From Azospirillum rugosum (GTDB taxonomy: Bacteria > Pseudomonadota > Alphaproteobacteria > Azospirillales > Azospirillaceae): DNA of 64,000 bases. The notes under the pieces are model-generated. The model was not told the DNA's origin, searched no databases, and worked only from the letters and a program-made list of their open reading frames with translations. The stretch covers positions 1-64,000 of the forward strand of contig NZ_JAGINP010000029.1 of assembly GCF_017876155.1 (NCBI RefSeq), written 5' to 3'. Every line of letters starts with the position of its first letter. Within the stretch, counting starts at the first letter, position 1. Positions 25,701 to 33,767 of this stretch are shown in pieces. The translations under genes and the position numbers were made by a program.

Positions 25701-26276
25701 TGCGACCCGCGGCTGGTGAAGCTGGAGAGCGCGCGCACGCGTGTGGCGAAGGGGGCGGCCTCGGCGAAGCTGGAGCGGCTCTTGGAGATGCTGCCGGAGT
25801 TGTTGGAGGACGGGCGGCGCATCCTGCTGTTCTCGCAGTTCACCTCGATGCTGGACCTGATCAAGCCGGAACTGGAACGGCAGGGGGTTCCCTTCGTGGA
25901 GTTGACCGGCGAGACGCGCGACCGCGACACCCCGGTGCGGCGGTTCCAGGCCGGCGAGGCGCCGTTGTTCCTGATCAGCCTGAAAGCCGGCGGGACGGGG
26001 CTGAACCTGACGGCGGCCGACACGGTGATCCACTACGACCCCTGGTGGAACCCGGCCGTGGAGGCCCAGGCGACCGACCGCGCCCACCGCATCGGCCAGG
26101 AGAAGCCGGTGTTCGTCTACAAGCTGGTGACCATGGGCACGGTGGAGGAGCGCATGGTCCAGCTGCAGGAGCGCAAGCGCCAGCTGGGCGAGGCCGTCTA
26201 CGACGAGGCGGGCGGTGCGGAGCGCCTGCTCACCGCCGAGGATGTGGACTTCCTGCTGGCGCCCATCGACGCCTGA
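22710..26276 (+). CDS. SWIM zinc-finger SNF2-family helicase
   Basis: This Swi2/Snf2 ATPase has 1188 aa, starting at GTG 22710 after a GGGAG site; an in-frame ATG at 22629 is possible. A SWIM zinc finger (CDCPVGYNCKH) lies near residue 74. The helicase core has Walker A DDMGLGKT near 743, the DEAQ box near 840 and motif VI TDRAHRIGQ near 1120. The family remodels nucleoprotein complexes using ATP. Two low-complexity inserts are notable: a Gly/Tyr run (GYGYDHRYGYGYG) near residue 390 and a three-fold EFYP/EFDP repeat near residue 578, built from a repeated ~15-base unit. It stands alone. Confidence 0.88.
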   Translation: MIALSSLRRFFDAGSFERGQRYERERRVVTLDVVARGKGVLSLTASVQGSERRPYEQDIDVTVKGDAVQLVDGGCDCPVGYNCKHVAAAVIAWARRQDTKPNDTAADRTARPPSHSSAEFAPSAPPTPVPALSAPLQALLFRLDEAAARDAGDTYPETVRKRLLYVLGLEEGTDGGRRLALRVLSVSLRKDGGFANDAKTYDWHQLSNMPAAKFIIPSDRAILSVAARTSDYATPNSFALAAEWAPWLIERMLRSGRLHWGDFRTGRPLRAGPARPGTPRWDHDSTGRQRFAIALEAPSAIALPTVPLLFLDPDSGECGPIDTGLAPNVAATLLGAPPLPPSEVAAFRAAAGRLGDRLPVLPDPPTRTETRRVAPRPRLRLRLARHGYGYDHRYGYGYGAGAYGSATATGVPVAELSFDYAATRVASNGPATPLQWMEDGVLVTADRQPKEEAKAAQRLRKADLVPNPMPLSVGGGPPVQKALFVASGDALAERSVWLELVHTGLSALRAEGWGVEIDPDFPYQVLDAPADWALEIGDGTGIDWFGLSLGVEVGGERIDLLPVLRTVIEALGRFDPAEFYPDEFYPAEFDPADAAFNNGGSDETGPPRGLDAVLEMVAPDGVLFVQVDDTRFLPLEVGRLRPLIGVLMELFGLQPDGGAGAGLRIGRTHLGDLAALEAAAGAVGIPLLGADAVRRMAQALRATGGVPAATVPEGLRATLRPYQKAGLDWLQFLAAHGFGGILADDMGLGKTVQALAHLLAEKEAGRLDRPSLLVAPTSVLGNWRAEVQRFAPGLRTLVLHGPQRKAAHGALGDHDLVVTSYALLPRDREALEAQPWHLAIFDEAQYLKNPAAQATKAAQALEARQRLCLTGTPVENNLDELWSLFALAVPPLLGDRTGFRRQFRTPIEKRGDADRQRVLARRVRPFLLRRTKEEVASELPPKTEIVETVEPHAAQRDLYETIRLAMDKRVREEVARKGLARSHITILDALLKLRQVCCDPRLVKLESARTRVAKGAASAKLERLLEMLPELLEDGRRILLFSQFTSMLDLIKPELERQGVPFVELTGETRDRDTPVRRFQAGEAPLFLISLKAGGTGLNLTAADTVIHYDPWWNPAVEAQATDRAHRIGQEKPVFVYKLVTMGTVEERMVQLQERKRQLGEAVYDEAGGAERLLTAEDVDFLLAPIDA

Positions 26277-26657
26277 CACCGATGCCTGACGCCCCGGCAC
26301 GTCCGGCGAAGCGGAGGCGTGGCCTGCGCGCAATTCGTTTGTGCTCAATCATCCGGCGTCACCGCTGGCACACGACCGCATGCCTTGAGGGGAGCCCGTC
26401 CCCGGCTCCGACCCGGAGTAGACCCGGAAACTGAAAAGCGCCGTATGTACCTGGCTCATGCCCACATGGGTTCGGCGCAACCGGACGCGGGATCCCACGT
26501 GCACGTCAATCGGGTTCGGGATCATGCGAAGGTATCGCCGACACCTTGGTCCTATGGATCGGGCCCGCGTTGCGGTGCTGGTATGTCCCTCGCCCGAGCG
26601 ATCGGACACCGAGCGATCGGGCCAGCGCCACCAGCGAACGTCAGCGGGAGGGTTGCG
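26277..26657. other. Intergenic region before ohr
   Basis: No supported gene in ~380 bases. A short direct repeat GAGCGATCGG occurs twice around 26597-26622, within 70 bases of the ohr start. It could be a regulator site, but it does not resemble a known OhrR palindrome closely enough to claim that. Confidence 0.4.
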
Positions 26658-27077
26658 ATGAGCCAAGCCGACAAGCTGCTGTACACCGCCCATGTCCACA
26701 CGACGGGGGGCCGGGAGGGCGGCGCCGCGCGCAGTTCCGACGGCCGCCTCGACATCCGGCTGTCCCAGCCCGGCACGCCCGGCCCCGGCACCAATCCGGA
26801 ACAGCTCTTCGCGGCCGGTTGGTCCTCCTGTTTCGAAAGCGCCATCGGCCTCGCCGCGCGCAAGCAGAAGGTCTCCCTTCCGGCCGGGATGGCGATCGAC
26901 GCAGAGGTCGATCTCAGCCTGATCGGCGGGGCCTACACCCTGGGCGCCCGGCTCCATGTCAGCCTGCCGGGGCTGCCCCATGACGTCGCCCAGTCCCTGG
27001 TCGACGAAGCGGACCGCCTCTGTCCCTACTCGCGCGCCACCCGCGGCAACATCGACGTCGCGATCACGGTGGCCTGA
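26658..27077 (+). CDS. ohr: Organic hydroperoxide resistance protein (Ohr/OsmC family)
   Basis: This 139-aa thiol peroxidase reduces organic hydroperoxides in the cytoplasm. The two active cysteines are C58 (SSCFESA) and C122 (RLCPYSRAT), with the conserved Arg19 and Glu49 that polarise the catalytic thiol. The start follows a GGGAGGG site. No OhrR repressor is adjacent. It precedes, on the same strand, a run of hydrolase genes but is separated by 115 bases, so co-transcription is uncertain. Confidence 0.88.
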   Translation: MSQADKLLYTAHVHTTGGREGGAARSSDGRLDIRLSQPGTPGPGTNPEQLFAAGWSSCFESAIGLAARKQKVSLPAGMAIDAEVDLSLIGGAYTLGARLHVSLPGLPHDVAQSLVDEADRLCPYSRATRGNIDVAITVA

Positions 27078-27192
27078 CGCACCGCTCCATCCGGTGAAAA
27101 CCGGACGGTGCTCCCGGCTTTCGATGGACGCCCATCCTCGGCGAACCCGTTCGCCGGCACTCACGCTCGCTTGTCCACCAAGGAGACTGAGG

Positions 27193-28512
27193 ATGCCCTT
27201 CGCCACCACCCCAGCCGCCGTGCTGCTGTCTGCCCTGGCCGCCGCGGCCGTCGTCACCGTGCTTCCCACGCCGTTGGGCGCGGCGTCCAACGCACCGGCC
27301 AATCCAGCGGACGCCGCGATGGAGAACGCCGCGATCCGTCCTTTCCACGTCGAGGTTCCGGACGAGGCGCTCACCGACCTTCGCCGGCGCATCGCCGCGA
27401 CCCGATGGCCGGACCCGGAGACCGTCAAGGACGACTCCCAAGGCGTGCGGCTGGCGACCATGCAGAAGCTCGCGCAATACTGGCAGACCAGCCACGACTG
27501 GCGAAAGGTCGAAGCGCGGCTGAACGCCCTGCCGCAGTTCGTCACGGAGATCGACGGCCTTCCCATCCACTTCATCCACGTCCGGTCGAAGCACGGGAAC
27601 GCGCTGCCGATGATCGTCACCCACGGGTGGCCCGGCTCGATCATCGAGCAGATGAAGATCATCGACCCGCTGACGAACCCCACGGCCCACGGCGGCAGCG
27701 CGTCGGATGCCTTCCACCTCGTGATTCCGTCGCTGCCGGGCTACGGCTTCTCCGGCAAGCCGACGGAGCCGGGATGGACGCCCGACCGGATCGCGCGGGC
27801 CTGGGCGACGCTGATGCAGCGCCTCGGCTACACCCGCTACGTCGCGCAGGGCGGCGATTGGGGCAACGCCGTCTCGGAGATCATGGCCCTGCAGCAACCG
27901 CCGGGCCTGCTGGGCATTCACACCAACATGGCGGCCACGGTGCCGGCCAACGTTTCGAAGGCGCTCGCCGTCGGCGGCCCCCCGCCGGCCGGCCTGTCGT
28001 CCGAGGAAAAGCGCGCCTGGGACCAGCTCGACGACTTCTACAAGAAGGGGCTGGGCTACGCGATCGAGATGAACAACCGCCCGCAGACGCTGTACGGGCT
28101 GGTCGACTCGCCGGTCGGCCTCGCGGCCTGGATGCTCGACCACGACATCCGCAGCTATCGGATGATCGCCCGCGTCTTCGACGGGCAGGCGGAAGGGCTG
28201 ACGCGGGACGACGTGCTCGACAACATCACCCTCTACTGGCTGACGAACACGGCGATTTCTTCGGCGCGCCTCTACTGGGACACCGCGCAGGTGGCGAAGG
28301 GTGGCTTCTTCGACGTCCGCGGCATCACGATCCCCGTCGCCGTCAGCGCCTTCCCCGACGAGATCTACCAGGCGCCGAAGAGCTGGGCCGAACAGGCCTA
28401 CCCCAAGCTGATCCACTACAACCGGCTCGACAAGGGCGGCCACTTCGCCGCCTGGGAACAGCCCGACCTCTTCACCCAGGAGGTCCGGGCGTCCTTCCGG
28501 TCGCTGCGCTGA
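27193..28512 (+). CDS. Exported epoxide hydrolase (alpha/beta fold)
   Basis: The protein is 439 aa from the ATG at 27193 (GGAG upstream). It has an N-terminal signal peptide of about 30 residues and then an epoxide-hydrolase N-terminal domain. HGWPGS (about 144) provides the oxyanion hole and GGDWG (220-224) carries nucleophile D222. Epoxide hydrolases open epoxides to diols; a periplasmic location is unusual. It heads a same-strand group with a Tat-exported relative, an unknown protein and an isochorismatase-like hydrolase, suggesting a small catabolic or detoxification operon. Confidence 0.8.
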   Translation: MPFATTPAAVLLSALAAAAVVTVLPTPLGAASNAPANPADAAMENAAIRPFHVEVPDEALTDLRRRIAATRWPDPETVKDDSQGVRLATMQKLAQYWQTSHDWRKVEARLNALPQFVTEIDGLPIHFIHVRSKHGNALPMIVTHGWPGSIIEQMKIIDPLTNPTAHGGSASDAFHLVIPSLPGYGFSGKPTEPGWTPDRIARAWATLMQRLGYTRYVAQGGDWGNAVSEIMALQQPPGLLGIHTNMAATVPANVSKALAVGGPPPAGLSSEEKRAWDQLDDFYKKGLGYAIEMNNRPQTLYGLVDSPVGLAAWMLDHDIRSYRMIARVFDGQAEGLTRDDVLDNITLYWLTNTAISSARLYWDTAQVAKGGFFDVRGITIPVAVSAFPDEIYQAPKSWAEQAYPKLIHYNRLDKGGHFAAWEQPDLFTQEVRASFRSLR

Positions 28513-28563
28513 CCGCGGGGAGTCCGGCCGCATCGTCGGTTCGGACTGAATTGGGAGAGGGAA

Positions 28564-29613
28564 ATGGCCCAAACTGACAACCATGATCGCCGCCGCTTCT
28601 TGCGCACCGCGGCCATGACCGTCGCCGCTGCCGAACTCTTCATGACCGGGTCGGCCGGGGCGCAATCCAGTGGCGGATCCCCGGGCCCGCGTCCGGCCAG
28701 GCCGGGGACGAACATGTCGTTCGGTCCGCTGAAGCAGATCGACGCCGGCCTGCTGAATGTCGGCTACGCCGAGGCTGGTCCGGCCGGCGGCCCCGCGGTC
28801 ATCCTTCTGCATGGCTGGCCCTACGACATTCACAGCTTTGCCGAGGTTGCGCCGTTGCTGGCGTCCGCGGGCCATCGGGTGATCGTGCCTTACCTGCGCG
28901 GCTATGGCTCGACACGCTTTCGCTCGAGCGAAGCGATCCGGAACGGCCAGCCGTCGGCGCTCGCCATGGACACCGTCGCGTTGATGGATGCCCTCGGGAT
29001 CGAAAAGGCGACGCTCGCCGGTTTCGATTGGGGGGCGCGGACCGCCAACATCGTCGCGGCGCTCTGGCCGGAGCGTTGCAAGGCCATGGTGTCGGTGAGC
29101 GGCTATCTGATCGGCAGCCAGGACGCCGGCAAGACGCCGCTGCCCCCCAGGGCCGAGCTTGAATGGTGGTATCAGTTCTATTTCGCCACGGAGCGCGGCC
29201 GGGCCGGCTACGATCGCTACCGGCGCGATTTCGCCAAGCTCATCTGGCAGCTCGCCTCGCCGAAATGGACGTTCGACGACGCCACGTTCGACCGCACGGC
29301 GGCGGCTTTCGACAACCCGGACCACGTCGGCATCGTCATCCACAATTACCGCTGGCGGCTTGGCTTGGCCGCGGGCGAACCGGCGTACGACGACCTGGAA
29401 AAGCGGCTCGCCGCAGGGCCGGTCATCACCGTGCCGACCATCACCATGGAAGGCGATGCCAATGGCGCCCCCCACCCGGACGCCGGCGCCTACGCCAAGA
29501 AATTCCCGGGCAAATACGCGCATCGCGTCATCGACGGCGGCGTGGGGCACAACCTGCCCCAGGAAGCGCCGCGGGCCTTCGCCGAGGCGGTGATCGATGC
29601 CGGCCGCTTTTGA
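28564..29613 (+). CDS. Tat-exported alpha/beta hydrolase (epoxide hydrolase-like)
   Basis: The protein is 349 aa with a twin-arginine signal (DRRRFLRTAAM, residues 8-18), so it should be exported folded. HGWPYD near residue 83 and GFDWG (153-157, nucleophile D155) place it with epoxide hydrolases/haloalkane dehalogenases rather than serine esterases. It lies 51 bases after the preceding epoxide hydrolase and 38 before the next gene. The substrate is unknown. Confidence 0.78.
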   Translation: MAQTDNHDRRRFLRTAAMTVAAAELFMTGSAGAQSSGGSPGPRPARPGTNMSFGPLKQIDAGLLNVGYAEAGPAGGPAVILLHGWPYDIHSFAEVAPLLASAGHRVIVPYLRGYGSTRFRSSEAIRNGQPSALAMDTVALMDALGIEKATLAGFDWGARTANIVAALWPERCKAMVSVSGYLIGSQDAGKTPLPPRAELEWWYQFYFATERGRAGYDRYRRDFAKLIWQLASPKWTFDDATFDRTAAAFDNPDHVGIVIHNYRWRLGLAAGEPAYDDLEKRLAAGPVITVPTITMEGDANGAPHPDAGAYAKKFPGKYAHRVIDGGVGHNLPQEAPRAFAEAVIDAGRF

Positions 29614-29651
29614 ACGACGCCACGATGGGACGTTCCCACAGGAGACAAGAC

Positions 29652-30182
29652 ATGACCGACAATCAAATCGTCGATTCGAGCTTCACGTCGGTGATCAACG
29701 CGCCGATCGACACGATCGACATTCCGCAATGGTGCTTCACCTTGCCTGAGAGCGAATACAGGGGCTGTTCACCGGCGCACATCGCCGCTGGATTCACGAC
29801 GGCGCCGGACGGCAGGCGGATGTCGATCAATGTGGAGATCATCGGCGGCAGTTTGATGGTGCAGCATTACGTGGAGACGCTCGGCGACAAGGACCACCTG
29901 ATCCTCGATTCGGACTCGGACGTGTACACGCCGTCCGGACGGACGAGCATCCATGTGACCTGGGAGTTGAGCGTCAAGGAGGTCGCCAAGGGAAAGTGCG
30001 AGTTCACCAACCGCGTCCGGTCCTACGCAACCGAGGAGATGATGACGTTCCTTGCCCGGCAAGGCATCCCCTTCGATCAGTTCCGTGCCCAGCGCCAGCC
30101 CGCGTCCATTGCCCACAACCAGGGGGAGACGCCCTTGTTCGCCGCCAGCATCGAGCGGGCCGCGCTCAGGAAAGACCGGTGA
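29652..30182 (+). CDS. Conserved protein of unknown function
   Basis: The protein is 176 aa, hydrophilic, with no signal peptide or membrane segment. I do not recognise it with confidence. The central section alternates beta-like stretches (INVEIIGGSLMVQHYVETL, then a SIHVTWELSV segment), which would suit a SRPBCC/SnoaL-like or lipocalin-like beta fold, but no catalytic motif is visible. Its position between a Tat-exported hydrolase and an isochorismatase-like enzyme, same strand and short gaps, suggests a role in the same pathway. Confidence 0.6.
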   Translation: MTDNQIVDSSFTSVINAPIDTIDIPQWCFTLPESEYRGCSPAHIAAGFTTAPDGRRMSINVEIIGGSLMVQHYVETLGDKDHLILDSDSDVYTPSGRTSIHVTWELSVKEVAKGKCEFTNRVRSYATEEMMTFLARQGIPFDQFRAQRQPASIAHNQGETPLFAASIERAALRKDR

Positions 30183-30215
30183 TCACGCGGCCGTGCCGCC
30201 GCAAGGGAGTGCCCC

Positions 30216-30839
30216 ATGACGCAGCTTCACTACGAGAAGGACATCACCGCCCTGCTGGTGGTCGACCCCTACAACGATTTCATTTCCGAAGGCGGCAAGA
30301 TCTGGCCCCGCATCAAGGCCGTGGCGGAGGCGAACAACTGCGTTCCGCACATGCAGCAGGTCCTGACCGCGGCGCGCGACGCGAAGCTCCGGGTCTTCTT
30401 CGCCATGCATCACCGCTACCGTCCCGGTGACTACGAGTCGTGGACGTACATCGCCCCGATCCAGAAGGCCGCGTGGAAACGCAGGAGCTTCGAGTTCGGC
30501 ACCTGGGGCGGCGAGTTCCGCGATGAATTCGTACCGGTGGCCGGTGAAATCGTCGTCAGCGAACACTGGTGCTCCAGCGGTTTCGCCAACACCGATCTGG
30601 ACGTGCAGCTCAAGAAGCACGGCATTCATCGGCTCATCGTCATCGGGCTGGTCGCGCACACCTGCATCGAAGCGACCGTCCGCTTCGCCGCGGAGCTTGG
30701 CTACGACGTCACGGTCGTCAAGGACGCCGTCGCGGACTATTCGGACGAGATGATGCACGCCGCGCTTGAGATCAACATGCCGAATTACGCCAGCAACATC
30801 GTGACCGCGAAGGAGATCATCGACGCGCTGAGGGTGTGA
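30216..30839 (+). CDS. Isochorismatase-family cysteine hydrolase
   Basis: The protein is 207 aa. Catalytic residues of the family are visible: Asp17 (LLVVDPYND), a central Lys region (QKAAWKRR near 83-90) and Cys150 (GLVAHTCIEATV). Members hydrolyse amide, ester or enol-ether bonds in small molecules such as nicotinamide, N-carbamoyl compounds or isochorismate; the specificity here is open. It is the last gene of the hydrolase run and is followed by a strong inverted repeat. Confidence 0.8.
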   Translation: MTQLHYEKDITALLVVDPYNDFISEGGKIWPRIKAVAEANNCVPHMQQVLTAARDAKLRVFFAMHHRYRPGDYESWTYIAPIQKAAWKRRSFEFGTWGGEFRDEFVPVAGEIVVSEHWCSSGFANTDLDVQLKKHGIHRLIVIGLVAHTCIEATVRFAAELGYDVTVVKDAVADYSDEMMHAALEINMPNYASNIVTAKEIIDALRV

Positions 30840-30846
30840 TCTAAGC

Positions 30847-30886
30847 CCGGTCTCGATGCGCTCGTCGCCGCACGCATCGAGACCGG
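30847..30886. terminator. Bidirectional terminator-like hairpin
   Basis: A perfect 14-bp inverted repeat (CCGGTCTCGATGCG at 30847-30860, complement at 30873-30886) with a 12-nt loop lies between the converging isochorismatase-family and dehydratase genes. There is no T tract, so if it terminates it would rely on the hairpin or Rho. Confidence 0.65.
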
Positions 30887-30913
30887 CCGGAAATCCGCTT
30901 CAATGCCCTCGCT

Positions 30914-32740
30914 TCAATGATTGTCGCGCGGGATGCCCATGGTCTGGGCGACGCGCTGGTACTTGACGGCGGGCTTCAGCACCATGCCTTCGTCGAGTTG
31001 GTCGACGATGCCGCGCTGGATCTCCTGCCAGGGGGTCTGCGACGGCGGGGCGGGGTAGCCGCCTGCGGCGTCCAGCGCGGCGCGGCGGGCGGCCAGCTCC
31101 TCGTCGGAAATCAGGATGTCGGCGCTGCCGCGGCGCAGGTCGATGCGCACCCGGTCGCCGCTGCGCAGCAGGGCCAGCCCGCCGCCCGCCGCCGCCTCCG
31201 GCGCCGCGTTGAGGATGGAGGGCGAACCCGACGTGCCGGACTGGCGGCCGTCGCCGATGCAGGGCAGGGAATGGACGCCCTGCTTGATGAGAGTGGCGGG
31301 CGGCCGCATGTTGACCACCTCCGCCGCCCCCGGATAGCCGATGGGGCCGGCGCCGCGGATCACCAGGATGGTGTAGGCGTCGATGCCCAGATCCGGGTCG
31401 TCGATGCGGTGATGGTAGTCCTCCGGCCCGTCGAAGACGACGACCTTGCCTTCGAACGCCTCGGGGTCCTGCGGATTTGACAGGTAGCGCGCGCGGAACT
31501 CCTCGGAGATGACGCTGGTCTTCATGATGGCGGCGTTGAACAGGTTGCCGCGCAGCACCACGAAGCCGGCGTTGATCTTCAGCGGCTGGTCGATGGGGAA
31601 GATCACCCGCGTGTCGAGGATCGGCTGGTGGCGGCAGTTCTCGCCGATGGTCCGGCCGTTGACGTTGGGGGCCTCCTCCCGGATCAGGCCCTTGCTCATC
31701 AGCTGCGCCACCACGGCGGGCACGCCGCCGGCGCGGTGGAAGTCCTCGCCCAGATACTCGCCGGCCGGCTGGAGGTTGACCAGCAGCGGCACGCCCAGCC
31801 CGTGGGTCTGCCAGTCCTCAATCGTCAGCGGGACGCCGATGTGCTTGGCGATGGCGTTGATGTGGATGGGCGCGTTCGTGGATCCGCCGATGGCGGAGTT
31901 CACGACGATGGCGTTGAGGAAGGCGTCGCGGGTCAGGATGTCCGACGGCTTGATGTCCTGGCGGACCATCTCGACGATGCGCTTGCCGGTCTCGTAAGCG
32001 GCCTGCTGGCGCTCGCGGTAAGGGGCGGGGATGGAGGCGGATCCCGGAAGCTGCATGCCCAGCACCTCCGCCAGCGAGTTCATGGTGGAGGCCGTTCCCA
32101 TCGTGTTGCAGTAGCCGGTCGAGGGGGCGGACGAGGCCACCAGCTCGATGAAGCCCTGGTAGTCGATCTCGCCGGCCGCCATCAGCTCGCGCGCCTTCCA
32201 CACGATGGTGCCCGATCCCGTGCGTACGCCGCGGAACCAGCCGTTCAGCATGGGGCCGACCGACAGGGCGATGGCGGGGATGTTCACGGTGGCCGCCGCC
32301 ATCAGGCAGGCGGGGGTGGTCTTGTCGCAGCCGATGGTCAGCACCACACCGTCGAGCGGGTAGCCGTGCAGCACCTCCACCAAGCCCAGATAGGCGAGGT
32401 TGCGGTCGATGGAGGCGGTCGGGCGCTTGCCGGTCTCCTGGATCGGGTGGACGGGAAACTCGATGGCGATGCCGCCGGCGGTGCGGATGCCTTCGCGCAG
32501 CCGTTCGGCCAGCACCAGATGGTGCCGGTTGCAGGGGCTGAGGTCGGATCCCGTCTGCGCGATGCCGATGATCGGCGCGCCGGACTGCAACTCCTCCCGC
32601 GTCAGGCCGAAGTTCAGGTAGCGCTCCAGATAGAGCGCGGTCATGTCGGGGTTGGCGGGGTTGTCGAACCACGCGCGCGAGCGCAGCCGCCGGCCCGAAC
32701 CGGACTCATGCAGAGGGGAGGTGGGCTTCGTTTCGGACAT
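30914..32740 (-). CDS. xylD: IlvD/Edd-family sugar-acid dehydratase (D-xylonate dehydratase type)
   Basis: The protein is 608 aa, an iron-sulfur dehydratase that removes water from a pentonate to give 2-keto-3-deoxypentonate. Conserved cysteines occur in TGSDLSPCNRH (C70), IGCDKTTPA and GYCNTMGTAS. From memory the N-terminus (RSRAWFDNP, MTALYLERYLNFG) is closer to Caulobacter XylD than to the classical L-arabonate dehydratase, so D-xylonate is the best guess and other aldonates are possible. It is the last gene of the chvE–gguAB–dehydrogenase operon. The product would be used by the KDG-aldolase-family dehydratase encoded at 39039. Confidence 0.82.
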   Translation of the reverse strand: MSETKPTSPLHESGSGRRLRSRAWFDNPANPDMTALYLERYLNFGLTREELQSGAPIIGIAQTGSDLSPCNRHHLVLAERLREGIRTAGGIAIEFPVHPIQETGKRPTASIDRNLAYLGLVEVLHGYPLDGVVLTIGCDKTTPACLMAAATVNIPAIALSVGPMLNGWFRGVRTGSGTIVWKARELMAAGEIDYQGFIELVASSAPSTGYCNTMGTASTMNSLAEVLGMQLPGSASIPAPYRERQQAAYETGKRIVEMVRQDIKPSDILTRDAFLNAIVVNSAIGGSTNAPIHINAIAKHIGVPLTIEDWQTHGLGVPLLVNLQPAGEYLGEDFHRAGGVPAVVAQLMSKGLIREEAPNVNGRTIGENCRHQPILDTRVIFPIDQPLKINAGFVVLRGNLFNAAIMKTSVISEEFRARYLSNPQDPEAFEGKVVVFDGPEDYHHRIDDPDLGIDAYTILVIRGAGPIGYPGAAEVVNMRPPATLIKQGVHSLPCIGDGRQSGTSGSPSILNAAPEAAAGGGLALLRSGDRVRIDLRRGSADILISDEELAARRAALDAAGGYPAPPSQTPWQEIQRGIVDQLDEGMVLKPAVKYQRVAQTMGIPRDNH

Positions 32741-32805
32741 GTCGGCACCAGTTCAGGTTGGGGACGCGGGTCGCGTGGCGGCCGGCGCCGGGTTCATGTG
32801 GGGCG

Positions 32806-33759
32806 TTACCAGTGGAAGGCGTCGGTGGTGCGCCAGCGGCCGACCAGGAAGGCGTCGGCGACCAGTTGCAGTGGGCGGCCGTCCACATCGGTGGAGGCGT
32901 CGGCGATCAGGTGGTGGAAGTGGCGGTAGATGCGCTGGTATTCGCTGTCGGGTTCGGCCAGCACGGGCTTCCCGTCCACCCTCAGCCGCGTGCCGCCGTG
33001 GGTCAGGTCCAGCCGTCCGCCGTCCGTTTCGATCGCGATGGACCAGGTCTGCTCCCCCTGCTGGAGGAAGTCGAACGCCGCCGTCACGGTCCCGACGGCG
33101 GAGCCCGCCGCACCTTCCATGGTCAGCGTCGCGGCGATGGGCGTGTCGCGGTTGGCGGGGACCAGCAGCTCGGCGGCGCGGACGACGACGGGGCCCGGCA
33201 GGATGTCGGTCAGGATCGACAGGGCGTTGATGCCCGGATCGAAGACGCCGAAGCCGCCGGCCGCGAAGATCCAGTCCTGGCCCGGATGCCAGCGCCGCAC
33301 GTCCTCCTTCCAGGTGATGGCGACGTGGCGGACGGCGGCGCCGGCCAGCCGCCGCCGCGTCTCCTCCACCGCCGCGTTGAAGCGCGAGTGCCAGGCGGCG
33401 AACAGCGTGCGACCGGCGGTTTCGGCCTCGTCGATGAGGACGCGCAGCTCCGTCAGGGTGGCGGCCGGCGGCTTCTCGATCAGCACATGCTTGCCGGCGC
33501 GCAGCGCCTCCACGGCCAAGCCGTGGCGGACGGCGGGCGGGGTGCAGAGCGCCACCGCGTCCAGGCCGGGACATGCTGCCAGCATCTCCGCCTGGCTGCG
33601 GAAGGTCGGCACGTCGCCATGCGCGGTGCCTTCCAGGGTGGCGCCGTCCGGGCTGACCACCGCGGCCAGCCGGAACAGGCCGGTGGCGGCGATGGCCGGG
33701 ACGTGCTGGTCGCGGGCGATCTTGCCCAATCCAACGATGGCGAGAGTAGGGCGGTCCAT
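32806..33759 (-). CDS. Gfo/Idh/MocA-family sugar 1-dehydrogenase
   Basis: The protein is 317 aa with the start at 33759. The N-terminal Rossmann loop is VGLGKIARDQH and the catalytic EKPP motif follows. The segment ITWKEDVRRWHPGQDWIF closely resembles, from memory, the L-arabinose/D-galactose 1-dehydrogenase of Azospirillum brasilense. It would oxidise an aldose to its lactone with NAD(P), the first step before the dehydratase encoded 65 bases downstream. No lactonase gene is present, so lactone opening is spontaneous or encoded elsewhere. Confidence 0.8.
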   Translation of the reverse strand: MDRPTLAIVGLGKIARDQHVPAIAATGLFRLAAVVSPDGATLEGTAHGDVPTFRSQAEMLAACPGLDAVALCTPPAVRHGLAVEALRAGKHVLIEKPPAATLTELRVLIDEAETAGRTLFAAWHSRFNAAVEETRRRLAGAAVRHVAITWKEDVRRWHPGQDWIFAAGGFGVFDPGINALSILTDILPGPVVVRAAELLVPANRDTPIAATLTMEGAAGSAVGTVTAAFDFLQQGEQTWSIAIETDGGRLDLTHGGTRLRVDGKPVLAEPDSEYQRIYRHFHHLIADASTDVDGRPLQLVADAFLVGRWRTTDAFHW

Positions 33760-33767
33760 GACGGCCC

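Noticed and set aside
22497..26348. A 1283-codon open frame on the minus strand.
   Set aside because: It lies antisense to the SNF2 helicase gene, is rich in Arg, Gln, His and Gly, and has no family resemblance. It is a typical GC-rich shadow frame.
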